Origin: an uncultured Rothia sp.
GTDB lineage: Bacteria > Actinomycetota > Actinomycetes > Actinomycetales > Micrococcaceae
Assembly (NCBI GenBank): GCA_946221065.1
Contig: CAMIIO010000030.1
Coordinates: 1 to 6,260, forward strand
DNA: 6,260 nt
Reading direction: 5' to 3'
In this document: positions 1 through 6,260 of the stretch, in pieces
How the letters are laid out: every line of letters starts with the position of its first letter
Numbering within the stretch: the stretch's first letter is position 1
Notes under the pieces: model-generated
Told to the model about the DNA's origin: nothing
The model's database searches: none
Seen by the model: only the letters and a program-made list of their open reading frames with translations
Position numbers and translations under genes: made by a program

Positions 1-124
1 GTGGTTAGGGGGTTGGTGTTTTATGTTGTTGGAGGGACTTTTGAATAACCCTCTAGGTTCTAAGCACAGAGCAATAACAGTTAATTCTTTTTGCAACAGG
101 TAACGACTTCAGATACTACGAGGA

Positions 125-130
125 TAAAAT
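125..130 (+). promoter_or_regulatory. Candidate -10 box (TAAAAT) upstream of the XhoI-like methyltransferase
   Basis: TAAAAT matches the bacterial -10 consensus at five of six positions and lies about 80 bases before the methyltransferase start. No good -35 box is found at 16-18 bases upstream. The nearest similar hexamer, TTGCAA at 91-96, is too far away. This is one of two promoter candidates in the leader and is weakly supported. Confidence 0.2.
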
Positions 131-150
131 TCCTTCCCAGTAAAGTCACT

Positions 151-180
151 TTGACCATCAACCTGCCGTACACTTAGTGT
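151..180 (+). promoter_or_regulatory. Candidate promoter with overlapping palindrome, XhoI-like R-M operon
   Basis: TTGACC (151-156) is five of six to the -35 consensus, and TAGTGT (175-180) follows after 18 bases as a poor -10 (TA...T kept). The -10 lies inside a perfect 11-base palindrome, ACACT-T-AGTGT at 170-180. A repressor bound there would block transcription of the methyltransferase about 30 bases before its start codon. No controller-protein gene is visible in the window, so if the palindrome is an operator, autoregulation by the methyltransferase would be the simplest guess. The site is read from sequence only and its function is inferred. Confidence 0.25.
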
Positions 181-198
181 CTACAAAAGCCACAGCAT

Positions 199-205
199 AG
201 AGAGG
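199..205 (+). promoter_or_regulatory. Ribosome binding site of the XhoI-like methyltransferase
   Basis: AGAGAGG ends six bases before the ATG at 212. It is a reasonable Shine-Dalgarno match at normal spacing and supports 212 as the start. Confidence 0.55.
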
Positions 206-211
206 CTACAA

Positions 212-1837
212 ATGACAATCGCTCCGCATAAAACAACTGGAGCTGTGTACACCAAACCTGAAGTTGTCGAATTCATCCTCGACCTCATTGGCTATACGTC
301 AGACCAAAACTTAGTAGAAAGCACCTTTTTGGAACCTTCGTTTGGCGAAGGTAGCTTCCTCATTGAAGCAGCTCAAAGACTCCTAGAATCCTGGAATGGT
401 CTCTCACCAGAAAACCTTATGAATTGCATCCGAGGCTTCGAGATCAATCATGAAAGTCTATTTAACGTCTGCGAACAGCTCAATGCCTTGTTTGGAAAAT
501 ATGGTATCGATCCTTCAACGTCTCAGCGAATCACTAATGCATGGCTTATTGAAGAAGACTTTTTGCTCGCACCTTTACCCCATAAATTCAACTACATAGC
601 AGGCAACCCTCCCTATGTCCGCCCCGAGAACATCGAACCGGTTAAACTCACCTATTATCGTTCGGTCTTTACCTCCATGACCGGTAGAGCTGACTTATAC
701 ATTCCATTTATGCAAAAAGCTCTAACCTCGCTTATAGATGCAGGAAGTATGAGTTTAATTTGTGCAGATGCTTGGGTTCGGAATGACTTTGGTAAAGGCA
801 TACGCAAGTTTATTAGTGAATGTTACTCGCTGGAGGCGTACATCGATATGTACGGCCTTGATGCTTTCGAAACTGGTGTCGGTGCATACCCCTCCATCAC
901 TCTTATTACCCGAAAGCCTCAAACTGTTGATACGGCTGTAGTTACAGCGCAGTCAGTTGACAGAGAGTGTCTCAATAAACTATCCGCCCAAATACTTTCG
1001 AACTCAGATTCAATTCACAGATACAAGAATGTCGTTAAAGGCAGTGCACCATGGCATGTCAGTACCAAATCCTCATATTCTGTGATTGATTATCTAGAAC
1101 AGCATTTCCCCACGCTAATTGAGGCAGGCTGTAAGGTAGGCATTGGTGTAGCAACAGGAGCAGACAAGGTATTTATTGCCGATAAGGATATTGATATTGA
1201 GGAAGATAGGAAGCTTCCGCTAGTCACCAACAAATGTGTCCACGGATCGCATATCGACTGGACACACAAGGTATTAGTTAACCCCTGGGACTCTACAGGG
1301 AAACTTATAGACCTTGGTCTATACCCTAAAACCAAGAAGTACCTAGAAGCCTATAAAGAACAGCTCGTCAAGCGACATACTGCCAAGTCCAATCCTGAAT
1401 TGAAGTGGTATAAGACGATCGACAAAGTATCTGAAACGCTTTGTACAGAATCAAAAATTCTTGTTCCTGACGTCAAAAACCCAGCAAGTGCTTTCACCCT
1501 TGATCAGGGAGATTACTATCCGCACCATAACTTGTACTACATAACTGCCGCGGAGTGGGATCTAACGGCTCTCTTTGCGCTACTACGCAGCGGTATCGCT
1601 CGCATGTTTGTTGAGGCCTATTCTGTGAAACTTGGAGGTGGATTTGTGCGTTACCAAGCCCAATATCTCAAGCGTATTAGAGTCCCCTTGTGGTCCTCCC
1701 TTACCGCTGAACAACAAGATTCTTTGATCAATGCGGGGCGTGAGTACAGAGTTCTTGATACTGAGTTTATGGAAGAACTTTATAACTTAGATCCAGGGAT
1801 GCTTTCTTTTATGAAGGAGAACAACGATGGATGTTAG
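212..1837 (+). CDS. N6-adenine DNA methyltransferase, gamma class, XhoI/PaeR7I type (predicted CTCGAG)
   Basis: This enzyme transfers a methyl group from S-adenosylmethionine to an adenine in duplex DNA. Visible motifs come in the gamma-class order. Motif X-like GAVYTKPEVVEFIL is at residues 10-23, the SAM-binding EPSFGEGSF at 41-49, the acidic GFEIN at 75-79 and catalytic NPPY at 132-135. GRADLYIPFMQKAL at 158-171 follows, and GIGVATGADKVFI at 310-322 leads into the C-terminal target-recognition region with GGGFVRYQAQYLK at 475-487. The 541 aa length fits PaeR7I-type methyltransferases (a little over 530 aa). The start is backed by AGAGAGG six bases upstream. The stop overlaps the start of the endonuclease gene by 11 bases, which indicates an operon. 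The CTCGAG target is inferred from the neighbouring XhoI-like endonuclease, not from this protein. All catalytic motifs are intact, so it is probably active and, with its partner broken, solitary. The family call is strong and the exact specificity moderate. Confidence 0.9.
   Translation: MTIAPHKTTGAVYTKPEVVEFILDLIGYTSDQNLVESTFLEPSFGEGSFLIEAAQRLLESWNGLSPENLMNCIRGFEINHESLFNVCEQLNALFGKYGIDPSTSQRITNAWLIEEDFLLAPLPHKFNYIAGNPPYVRPENIEPVKLTYYRSVFTSMTGRADLYIPFMQKALTSLIDAGSMSLICADAWVRNDFGKGIRKFISECYSLEAYIDMYGLDAFETGVGAYPSITLITRKPQTVDTAVVTAQSVDRECLNKLSAQILSNSDSIHRYKNVVKGSAPWHVSTKSSYSVIDYLEQHFPTLIEAGCKVGIGVATGADKVFIADKDIDIEEDRKLPLVTNKCVHGSHIDWTHKVLVNPWDSTGKLIDLGLYPKTKKYLEAYKEQLVKRHTAKSNPELKWYKTIDKVSETLCTESKILVPDVKNPASAFTLDQGDYYPHHNLYYITAAEWDLTALFALLRSGIARMFVEAYSVKLGGGFVRYQAQYLKRIRVPLWSSLTAEQQDSLINAGREYRVLDTEFMEELYNLDPGMLSFMKENNDGC
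1814..1820 (+). promoter_or_regulatory. Ribosome binding site of the XhoI-like endonuclease
   Basis: AAGGAGA lies inside the last codons of the methyltransferase gene and ends six bases before the ATG at 1827. It decides this start over the out-of-frame ATG at 1831, and shows that the endonuclease is translated by coupling to its partner. Confidence 0.7.
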
Positions 1838-2547
1838 AACAGTAGCGATGCTCAAGGATTACCTTGAGGTGCGCAAAACTCAGTCTGAAAAAGCAGTACA
1901 AGCTGGTTTTCAGGGAGCAGTAACTCGGTCCGCTAAACATTTGGAGGCGGTAGATCGAGAAATATTTTCGATGTTTTTATCAGCTGGTCTGGAGGAACAA
2001 CACCTCTCTAAGGATCGTGCGGCGAATCTTCCTGGTCATTTCCGTGAGTATAAGTCGTGGGATGTACTGGCTCATTGTGATCACCGGTTAGTGGGGGCCG
2101 TGGAACTCAAAAGCCAGTCAGGTTCTATCGGAAATAATATGAATAATCGTATAGAAGAGGCTTTGGGCAGCGGTTATGATTCTCGATCGGCCCAAGAAGT
2201 CTCGAATCTGTACGGTGATACGGGACTGTGGCTGGGTTATGTTTTTATTCTGGTGCGAAGAGGATACGCAGAAAAAACCTCAACGTCGAGGTGTTCAACA
2301 CCTTGTCCCTGATTCAATTTTTAAAGATAAGAACTACGAAGAGCGATATAAGATAGCGATCCAGCGGATGTTGGATCGGAAGTTATATGATGCGGCCTGG
2401 TATCTAGTAGTAACTGTAAATGAAGATTCTGGGGAGGTCTCATATGAAGAGCCTCTACCGCTTGCTACCAGAGAAGTATTCGAAACTCGGTTGAATTCTA
2501 GAGTGCAGGAGTTCTTTCAAGCAGTACAGCATGTAGAAGAACAGTAG
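1827..2547 (+). pseudogene. XhoI/PaeR7I-type Type II restriction endonuclease, broken by a +1 frameshift
   Basis: The intact family cuts CTCGAG in unmethylated duplex DNA. The first frame (1827-2312) carries the fold and active site. LPGHFREYKSWDV at residues 68-80 supplies D79, and AVELKSQSGS supplies E93 and K95 of a PD-(D/E)xK nuclease. GNNMNNRIEEALGSG (102-116) is a hallmark segment of XhoI/PaeR7I proteins. After LWLGYVF (134-140) the frame drifts into unrelated residues and stops at 2310-2312. The family-like C-terminal part continues in the next frame from about 2251 (CEEDTQKKPQ, then KNYEERYKIAIQRMLDRKLY) to the TAG at 2545-2547. Removing one base between about 2241 and 2260 joins both parts into about 239 aa, close to the roughly 246 aa of PaeR7I. 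The truncated product would keep the catalytic residues but lose about the last 100 residues. It is probably inactive, but a sequencing error cannot be excluded. Confidence 0.85.
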
Positions 2548-2582
2548 GAGTCTACTTGGGGGGGGCGGTTAGATAACTGAGC

Positions 2583-2625
2583 AAAAATGAAGCGGTGGAT
2601 GCCAGATAGTATACACCGCTTCATT
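2583..2625 (-). terminator. Intrinsic terminator between convergent genes, best for the - strand
   Basis: A perfect 12-bp stem, AATGAAGCGGTG (2586-2597) against CACCGCTTCATT (2614-2625), encloses a 16-base loop. Read on the - strand, the stem starts four bases past the TAA of the MmeI-like gene (2629-2631) and its 3' arm runs into five Ts (A5 at 2583-2587 on +). That is a good intrinsic terminator. Read on the + strand it follows the endonuclease stop by 38 bases, but has only ATTCGTTT as its U-tract, so it is weaker there. It probably serves both convergent units. Confidence 0.8.
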
Positions 2626-2628
2626 CGT

Positions 2629-5466
2629 TTAGGGTTTGGTGAGAGTCTGATAATTCTTGAACAAGAATTCCAGTCGTTGAGCGTCTGTTGTGAGCTTACG
2701 GGTTGCACCGAACGCTTGGTCCACGGCTTTATCCAACGTTGCATGTGCCTTCAATAGTTCTGGAGACATTGCCAACGGATTGTAATGTTCAGCAAGTGAA
2801 CGTTCCGAGTGGAGGGCTCGCGCTTCGAGGACCTTTGTGCCTGCTGTGATGATAGCTTTTTGCTGTTTCTCCTCTAGGTCAGGGACGGGAAAGTTATTCC
2901 ACACAATGGTATTCGAAAAATTAAGGTCCGATTTTAAGCGACCTCCGATAGCTTTTTGCCAGGTAATGAACATGGACGAACTCATCAACGCGAAAAGCAG
3001 GCCATCAGGGTCTACTGCGGTGTAAACCTTATCCCCTGCAATCACTTCAGGGTTCAAATGGGAAACCGTATAAAACTTTCGAGTCTCAGAGACCACACGA
3101 GGGACACCCACATAATCCACCAGAGGGCGTTCTTTATTAGGGCGCATCAAATGGGGTAAATCTTTGAGCTTATATGCATCACCTGTCGGTTTCTGCTGTG
3201 ATCGCCATTGCCGATTAGCTTCAATTCGCTGTTTCAGGATGGGACTCTTAGCAATATCCGTAGGATCCACATCCGCCAACCACAGGCACCACCGATCCAA
3301 ACCACGCACTAACTCCTTACCCATACGGAAAGGACGCACATACTTTGCAGCCACCGGATCAGCCATCACCACCTCATAATCTTCCTCCTCCACAATGAGA
3401 TTTGCGTTATCAGTAGGCTGAGTCCCCTTATATGCACACGGAACAATTGGTGAGATTGGCTTAGACCGCTTAGTTATTAGAACATTAGGGCCATCCACCA
3501 AATACGCATTCACGCCCACCTTTACCGGCACTTCAGCAGGCTCGGCATTAGGCTTCGCATAATCCCACAAACGCTGTTTCACCGCATTATCACGGGTAAA
3601 CCCAACAATGACACAATGCACCGCAGCCTGACCAGGAGCCTCAGAATCCCACCCAAAGGTCCGGTGAGCAAACTTAATACGCCACCCCTCACGATAAATA
3701 GGTCCAAACAAAGCAGGAACCGGTTGCCCCTGCGTAATGGAATTAGTCGTCACAAAGGCAAACTCACCAGTTCGGTCTGCAAAGAGCTTGAGCGCTTGCG
3801 CGTGCCAACCGGTTACAAAATCCAAATACCCGTCATAATCTTTGCCCCAGACCGCTTTCATGTCAGCAGTCTGTTCTTTAGTCTTGGTGAACTGACCAAT
3901 AAAAGGAGGATTACCAAAAATAAAAGTCTGTCCAGGCGGCTCCGGCAGAACCTCACCCCAATCCAAACGCAAAGCATTCGCGTGCACAATATGAGCAGTA
4001 ATCCGAATCGGCAAACGCTCAGGAGCCTCACCCAACGCCTGCGCCAACTTCAAGTTCGCCTGGTGATCCACCAAGAACATGGCCGTCTCCGCAATCTTCG
4101 CCGGCCACCAATTAATCTCAAAACCCCAAAACTGATTAATAGAGAGCTTCTGATCAAAAGAAATATCCAACGACCCCGTGAACTCACCCCTACGGCGTTG
4201 TTTTTCCACCAGAACATCCGTCTCAATCTCACGCAACTTCGCATAGGTCAGATTCAAGAAGTTACCACCACCGCAAGCAGGGTCACAATAAACGTTCGAG
4301 GCAATGTCATTGAGCAACTCATCAAACTGTCGAGAGCGGGTGGACTTATTAGCAATCAGACGGTCAGCACGAGAACGATACTCATCGAGGAAGAGCGGGC
4401 CGATGGTTTTAAGGATGTTCTTCTCGGAAGTGTAATGCTCCCCTGTCGCGCGGCGTGCCTCTTTGGATTTGACCAGCTGGAACATGGCTCCGAAGACTGA
4501 CACCGAGATGCGGTTCCAGCGGAAGGCGCAGGCTTGAAGCAAAGCAGCGTGTGTTTCTTCCGTGAAGAACTCCGCATTAATAGAATCAGCAAAGATCGAA
4601 CCATTCACATACGGGAAAGCCGCCATCAAAGCAGACATATTCTTTGAGCGGCGATTTACCGGGGTATTGAGCACATCAAAGAGTTGGTTGAGTTGTCCGC
4701 CTAGAGTCAGAGGCGTGGTCTCTAACTCTACCCAGCAATAGAACAGGTCCGCTTCCCACAGATTCGCGTCATCACCATACAGCAGAAAAAGCAACCTAGT
4801 CATCAGGATGGAGGTCTGCTGTGTTTTCGCGTCCTCTTCTTCGGCATCTTCTGGCGCTTGCTCACCCACAGGAGCATCGGTCTCTTCACCCATGATCGAG
4901 GTGTATAAATCAGCCATGAGCCCTGCTGCCTGGATAGAGGCTTCTTCTTCCTCTTTCTTCGTGATGTTTTCTTTACCGATGAAGAAGAGGAAAGAGTCAT
5001 AGTACTCTGCGATCTCCGAGATATGTATATCGGTATCGGATCCTTCAGTGTTGGTGTCCAGGCGCTTGAGTTTGAGGTGTTCAAAGTCGGTGACGATTGA
5101 ATATTTGGGGAATTCCGTGTCAGTGACAGAGCCACCGGCGAGGTAGTCATCGACCTGTTGCTGGGCTGCATCCAGATCGCGTCCTAAGGATTTAGCTTCG
5201 CCAATGACCATGGCGGGCATGAAGAAGTCGATGAATCCTGCTCCGCCGGTGTTGGCGCGTTGGGCGCGGCGTTCGAAGAGGGCTACACGTCCGGCGTTGA
5301 TGCCGAAGCAGGCGAGGAAGTCAGACCAGAAGGCTTGGGCATATTGTTTTTCAACATTGGTGAGACCGTCGGTTTTCCAGTGCTGGATTTGGGTGTTCCA
5401 GTAGTGGGCGAAGTCGGTGAGTTTTTTGATGCTGGTTTGACGGTCGTAGTAGTCAGTAGTGCGCAT
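2629..5466 (-). CDS. MmeI-like Type IIL restriction-modification enzyme (fused nuclease, adenine methyltransferase and recognition domain)
   Basis: A single chain that methylates one strand of an asymmetric site and cuts DNA at a fixed distance from it, using SAM. The order matches MmeI. The N-terminal nuclease has D80-x9-E90-x-K92 (GFIDFFMPAMVIGEAKS), the MmeI spacing. A very acidic linker (about 170-212) and a helical spacer to about 330 follow. The gamma-class methyltransferase has GEHYTSEKN (342-350), DPACGGGNF (395-403), GFEINWWPAKIAE (448-460), HANALRLDW (495-503), GNPPF (518-522) and FVTTNSI (571-577). The recognition domain (about 620-860) contains PRVVSETRKFYT (789-800), and a helical C-terminus ends the chain. 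The 945 aa length compares with about 919 for MmeI. ATG 5466 is the only ATG, GTG or TTG start in this frame before the upstream stop (TAG at 5539-5541). It has no clear Shine-Dalgarno sequence, but a TATAAT lies 44 bases upstream. No motif is damaged. The target sequence is unknown. No separate methyltransferase is expected because protection is built in. Confidence 0.92.
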   Translation of the reverse strand: MRTTDYYDRQTSIKKLTDFAHYWNTQIQHWKTDGLTNVEKQYAQAFWSDFLACFGINAGRVALFERRAQRANTGGAGFIDFFMPAMVIGEAKSLGRDLDAAQQQVDDYLAGGSVTDTEFPKYSIVTDFEHLKLKRLDTNTEGSDTDIHISEIAEYYDSFLFFIGKENITKKEEEEASIQAAGLMADLYTSIMGEETDAPVGEQAPEDAEEEDAKTQQTSILMTRLLFLLYGDDANLWEADLFYCWVELETTPLTLGGQLNQLFDVLNTPVNRRSKNMSALMAAFPYVNGSIFADSINAEFFTEETHAALLQACAFRWNRISVSVFGAMFQLVKSKEARRATGEHYTSEKNILKTIGPLFLDEYRSRADRLIANKSTRSRQFDELLNDIASNVYCDPACGGGNFLNLTYAKLREIETDVLVEKQRRRGEFTGSLDISFDQKLSINQFWGFEINWWPAKIAETAMFLVDHQANLKLAQALGEAPERLPIRITAHIVHANALRLDWGEVLPEPPGQTFIFGNPPFIGQFTKTKEQTADMKAVWGKDYDGYLDFVTGWHAQALKLFADRTGEFAFVTTNSITQGQPVPALFGPIYREGWRIKFAHRTFGWDSEAPGQAAVHCVIVGFTRDNAVKQRLWDYAKPNAEPAEVPVKVGVNAYLVDGPNVLITKRSKPISPIVPCAYKGTQPTDNANLIVEEEDYEVVMADPVAAKYVRPFRMGKELVRGLDRWCLWLADVDPTDIAKSPILKQRIEANRQWRSQQKPTGDAYKLKDLPHLMRPNKERPLVDYVGVPRVVSETRKFYTVSHLNPEVIAGDKVYTAVDPDGLLFALMSSSMFITWQKAIGGRLKSDLNFSNTIVWNNFPVPDLEEKQQKAIITAGTKVLEARALHSERSLAEHYNPLAMSPELLKAHATLDKAVDQAFGATRKLTTDAQRLEFLFKNYQTLTKP

Positions 5467-5509
5467 GATGGGGAAAAAGGTGCTCTCTGCGGAGGTGAAT
5501 AAGGTGTTG

Positions 5510-5515
5510 ATTATA
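5510..5515 (-). promoter_or_regulatory. Candidate -10 box (TATAAT) of the MmeI-like gene
   Basis: Read on the - strand this is a perfect TATAAT, 43 bases upstream of the ATG at 5466, predicting a leader of about 37 bases. No convincing -35 box is present (GTAAAC at 5538-5533 with 17-base spacing is poor). Short arms AAGGT (5501-5505) and ACCTT (5521-5525) flank it symmetrically and could be part of an operator, though a five-base arm can occur by chance. Confidence 0.45.
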
Positions 5516-5613
5516 AGAATACCTTCGCCCCGGTTTACCTAGCCAACAAAGACATACAACTACACAAACCACAAACACTGCCGCACCAACCACTACGAGA
5601 TAACACCCAAATA

Positions 5614-5619
5614 TATACT
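5614..5619 (+). promoter_or_regulatory. Candidate -10 box (TATACT) of the McrB-like gene
   Basis: TATACT is five of six to consensus and lies 37 bases before the ATG at 5657, so the leader would be about 30 bases. The position 17 bases upstream (CACTAC, 5591-5596) does not resemble a -35 box. It faces away from the TATAAT at 5510-5515, making 5467-5656 a divergent promoter region. The rest of that region is A/C-rich on the + strand, with no other gene seen. Confidence 0.35.
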
Positions 5620-5643
5620 CAAAAAACACTCGCCACCGCACAC

Positions 5644-5650
5644 AAAGGAA
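5644..5650 (+). promoter_or_regulatory. Ribosome binding site of the McrB-like gene
   Basis: AAAGGAA ends six bases before the ATG at 5657. It is a good Shine-Dalgarno match and fixes the start of the gene. Confidence 0.65.
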
Positions 5651-5656
5651 ACCCCA

Positions 5657-6260
5657 ATGGCTCTCTACGGAAACGACAACGCCGTCCTGAAACTCGCAGA
5701 AAAATTCAAAACCCACTGCCTCATAGAACAGAAATCCATCCTCACCAACAACACCCTCTGGACCCACGAGAACTTCCAAGAACTCGACACCCTCTACGGC
5801 CAGAACCTCGATACCTCCGCAGGACGCACCATCCAAGAAAAACTAGACAACCAGCTACACGAAGCATCCAACCAAGCACTACAACTCTTCGCAGAACTCT
5901 ACATCCTTGACCTACTCGTCCTCGAAAATATCTCATCCAACAAAAAGATCAAGAACGTCGAACACGTCCTCAATAAATGCCAGCCCCCAGTACCTCTCAC
6001 CGAAGAAATCAGAGATACCTTCACACAAGGAGGCGTCCTCAACGGAGGCCTGGGATATAACAACTACCGGTGGGGACACTTCATCTACCTCATCAACCTA
6101 GGGTTGAAACTATCCAGTCTCCCCTTGGCAGAACGTCACGATGCTCTCTCCACCACCGAGGACCTCATCAATACTCTGTACTCGCCTGACTTGTATGAAG
6201 GAGTCGCCGGAGTAACCACACTTCAGAAAGCTCTTTGCTTCCTCTTCGACCCTGAACACT
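5657..6260 (+). CDS. N-terminal part of a McrB-like AAA+ restriction ATPase (gene continues past the window)
   Basis: The reading frame stays open from ATG 5657 to the window edge, giving 201 residues of an unfinished protein. The visible pattern resembles the N-terminal region of long McrB-like ATPases, which drive nucleases that cut modified or foreign DNA. FKTHCLIEQKSIL (17-29) is followed by LWTHENFQEL (34-43), then TIQEKLDNQLHEASNQALQL (58-77) with AELYIL (79-84). PVPLTEEIRDTF (111-122) leads into GGLGYNNYRWGHFIYLIN (130-147). The segment ends with LQKALCFLFDPEH (189-201), where this family usually continues toward the ATPase. The region is probably helical. Walker A, Walker B and the McrB signature would lie outside the window, so the ATPase call rests on family resemblance from memory. 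AAAGGAA six bases upstream supports the start. Codons strongly prefer C in the third position. It is transcribed away from the MmeI-like gene. A McrC-like or other nuclease partner may follow. It could also be an unrelated helical protein. Confidence 0.6.
   Translation, partial: MALYGNDNAVLKLAEKFKTHCLIEQKSILTNNTLWTHENFQELDTLYGQNLDTSAGRTIQEKLDNQLHEASNQALQLFAELYILDLLVLENISSNKKIKNVEHVLNKCQPPVPLTEEIRDTFTQGGVLNGGLGYNNYRWGHFIYLINLGLKLSSLPLAERHDALSTTEDLINTLYSPDLYEGVAGVTTLQKALCFLFDPEH

Noticed and set aside
1..48. Open frame from the window edge to TAA at 46-48, possibly the C-terminus of an upstream gene
   Set aside because: Only 15 codons are visible, with no recognisable motif. The G/T-rich composition could equally be the reverse of a leader of a leftward gene.
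2241..2260. Programmed +1 ribosomal frameshift producing full-length endonuclease
   Set aside because: No known +1 shift signal (slow codon or stop at the shift, upstream Shine-Dalgarno-like stimulator) is seen, and restriction enzymes of this family are not known to use one. Mutation or read error is simpler.
2176..2547. Separate small gene starting at ATG 2176
   Set aside because: There is no ribosome binding site of note. The first 25 codons are meaningless while the rest is the missing C-terminal part of the XhoI-like endonuclease, so it is half of a frameshifted gene.
3616..4500. A 294-codon open frame on the + strand
   Set aside because: It is fully antisense to the methyltransferase part of the MmeI-like gene, whose motifs are intact. 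Its translation is rich in Arg, Thr and Leu with no recognisable domain, typical of a shadow frame.
5530..5640. Repeat array or regulatory RNA in the A/C-rich region before the McrB-like gene
   Set aside because: The stretch is low in complexity (many CAC and AAC units), but no regular repeat length, inverted arms or terminator could be found by eye.
5453..5836. A 127-codon open frame on the - strand across the divergent intergenic region
   Set aside because: It overlaps the starts of both divergent genes and their promoter boxes. It reads as a low-complexity Val/Gly/Phe-rich product, as expected from the reverse of A/C-rich DNA.

Overview
The window is a stretch of a DNA-restriction (immigration-control) island. 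It holds three systems that target DNA by sequence or modification. The organism cannot be fixed from these bases. Medium GC, many C-ending codons in the right-hand genes, AGGA-type ribosome binding sites and family resemblance suggest a Gram-positive bacterium, perhaps a medium-GC actinobacterium of the Corynebacterium kind. This is an inference with low confidence.

Left part (212-2547, + strand): a two-gene Type II restriction-modification unit of the XhoI/PaeR7I kind. The gamma-class N6-adenine DNA methyltransferase (541 aa) is intact. Its partner endonuclease starts 11 bases before the methyltransferase stop, so the two are translationally coupled. The endonuclease is broken by a +1 frameshift near 2241-2260. 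Removing one base (for example one T of the T5 run at 2242-2246) restores a protein of about 239 aa, close to the usual length of this family. As written, the methyltransferase has become solitary, unless the shift is a sequencing error. The expected target is CTCGAG, and I find no CTCGAG site in the window.

Middle part (2629-5466, - strand): one 945-aa single-chain Type IIL (MmeI-like) restriction-methylation enzyme. It converges on the XhoI-like unit, and a 12-bp perfect stem between the two stops can serve as terminator for both. Nuclease motif (D80-x9-E90-x-K92), methyltransferase motifs (DPACGGGNF, NPPF) and a MmeI-like recognition domain (SETR) are all present, so it looks functional.

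Right part (5467-6260): a divergent, A/C-rich intergenic region followed by the start of a + strand gene that runs off the window. Its 201 visible residues resemble the N-terminal region of long McrB-like AAA+ restriction ATPases. The AAA+ motor and any McrC-like nuclease partner would lie beyond the window.

Together the locus combines a self-protecting methyltransferase, a Type IIL enzyme that cuts and methylates its own site, and probably a McrB-type (Type IV-like) modification-dependent system. No mobile element, CRISPR array, tRNA or rRNA was seen.
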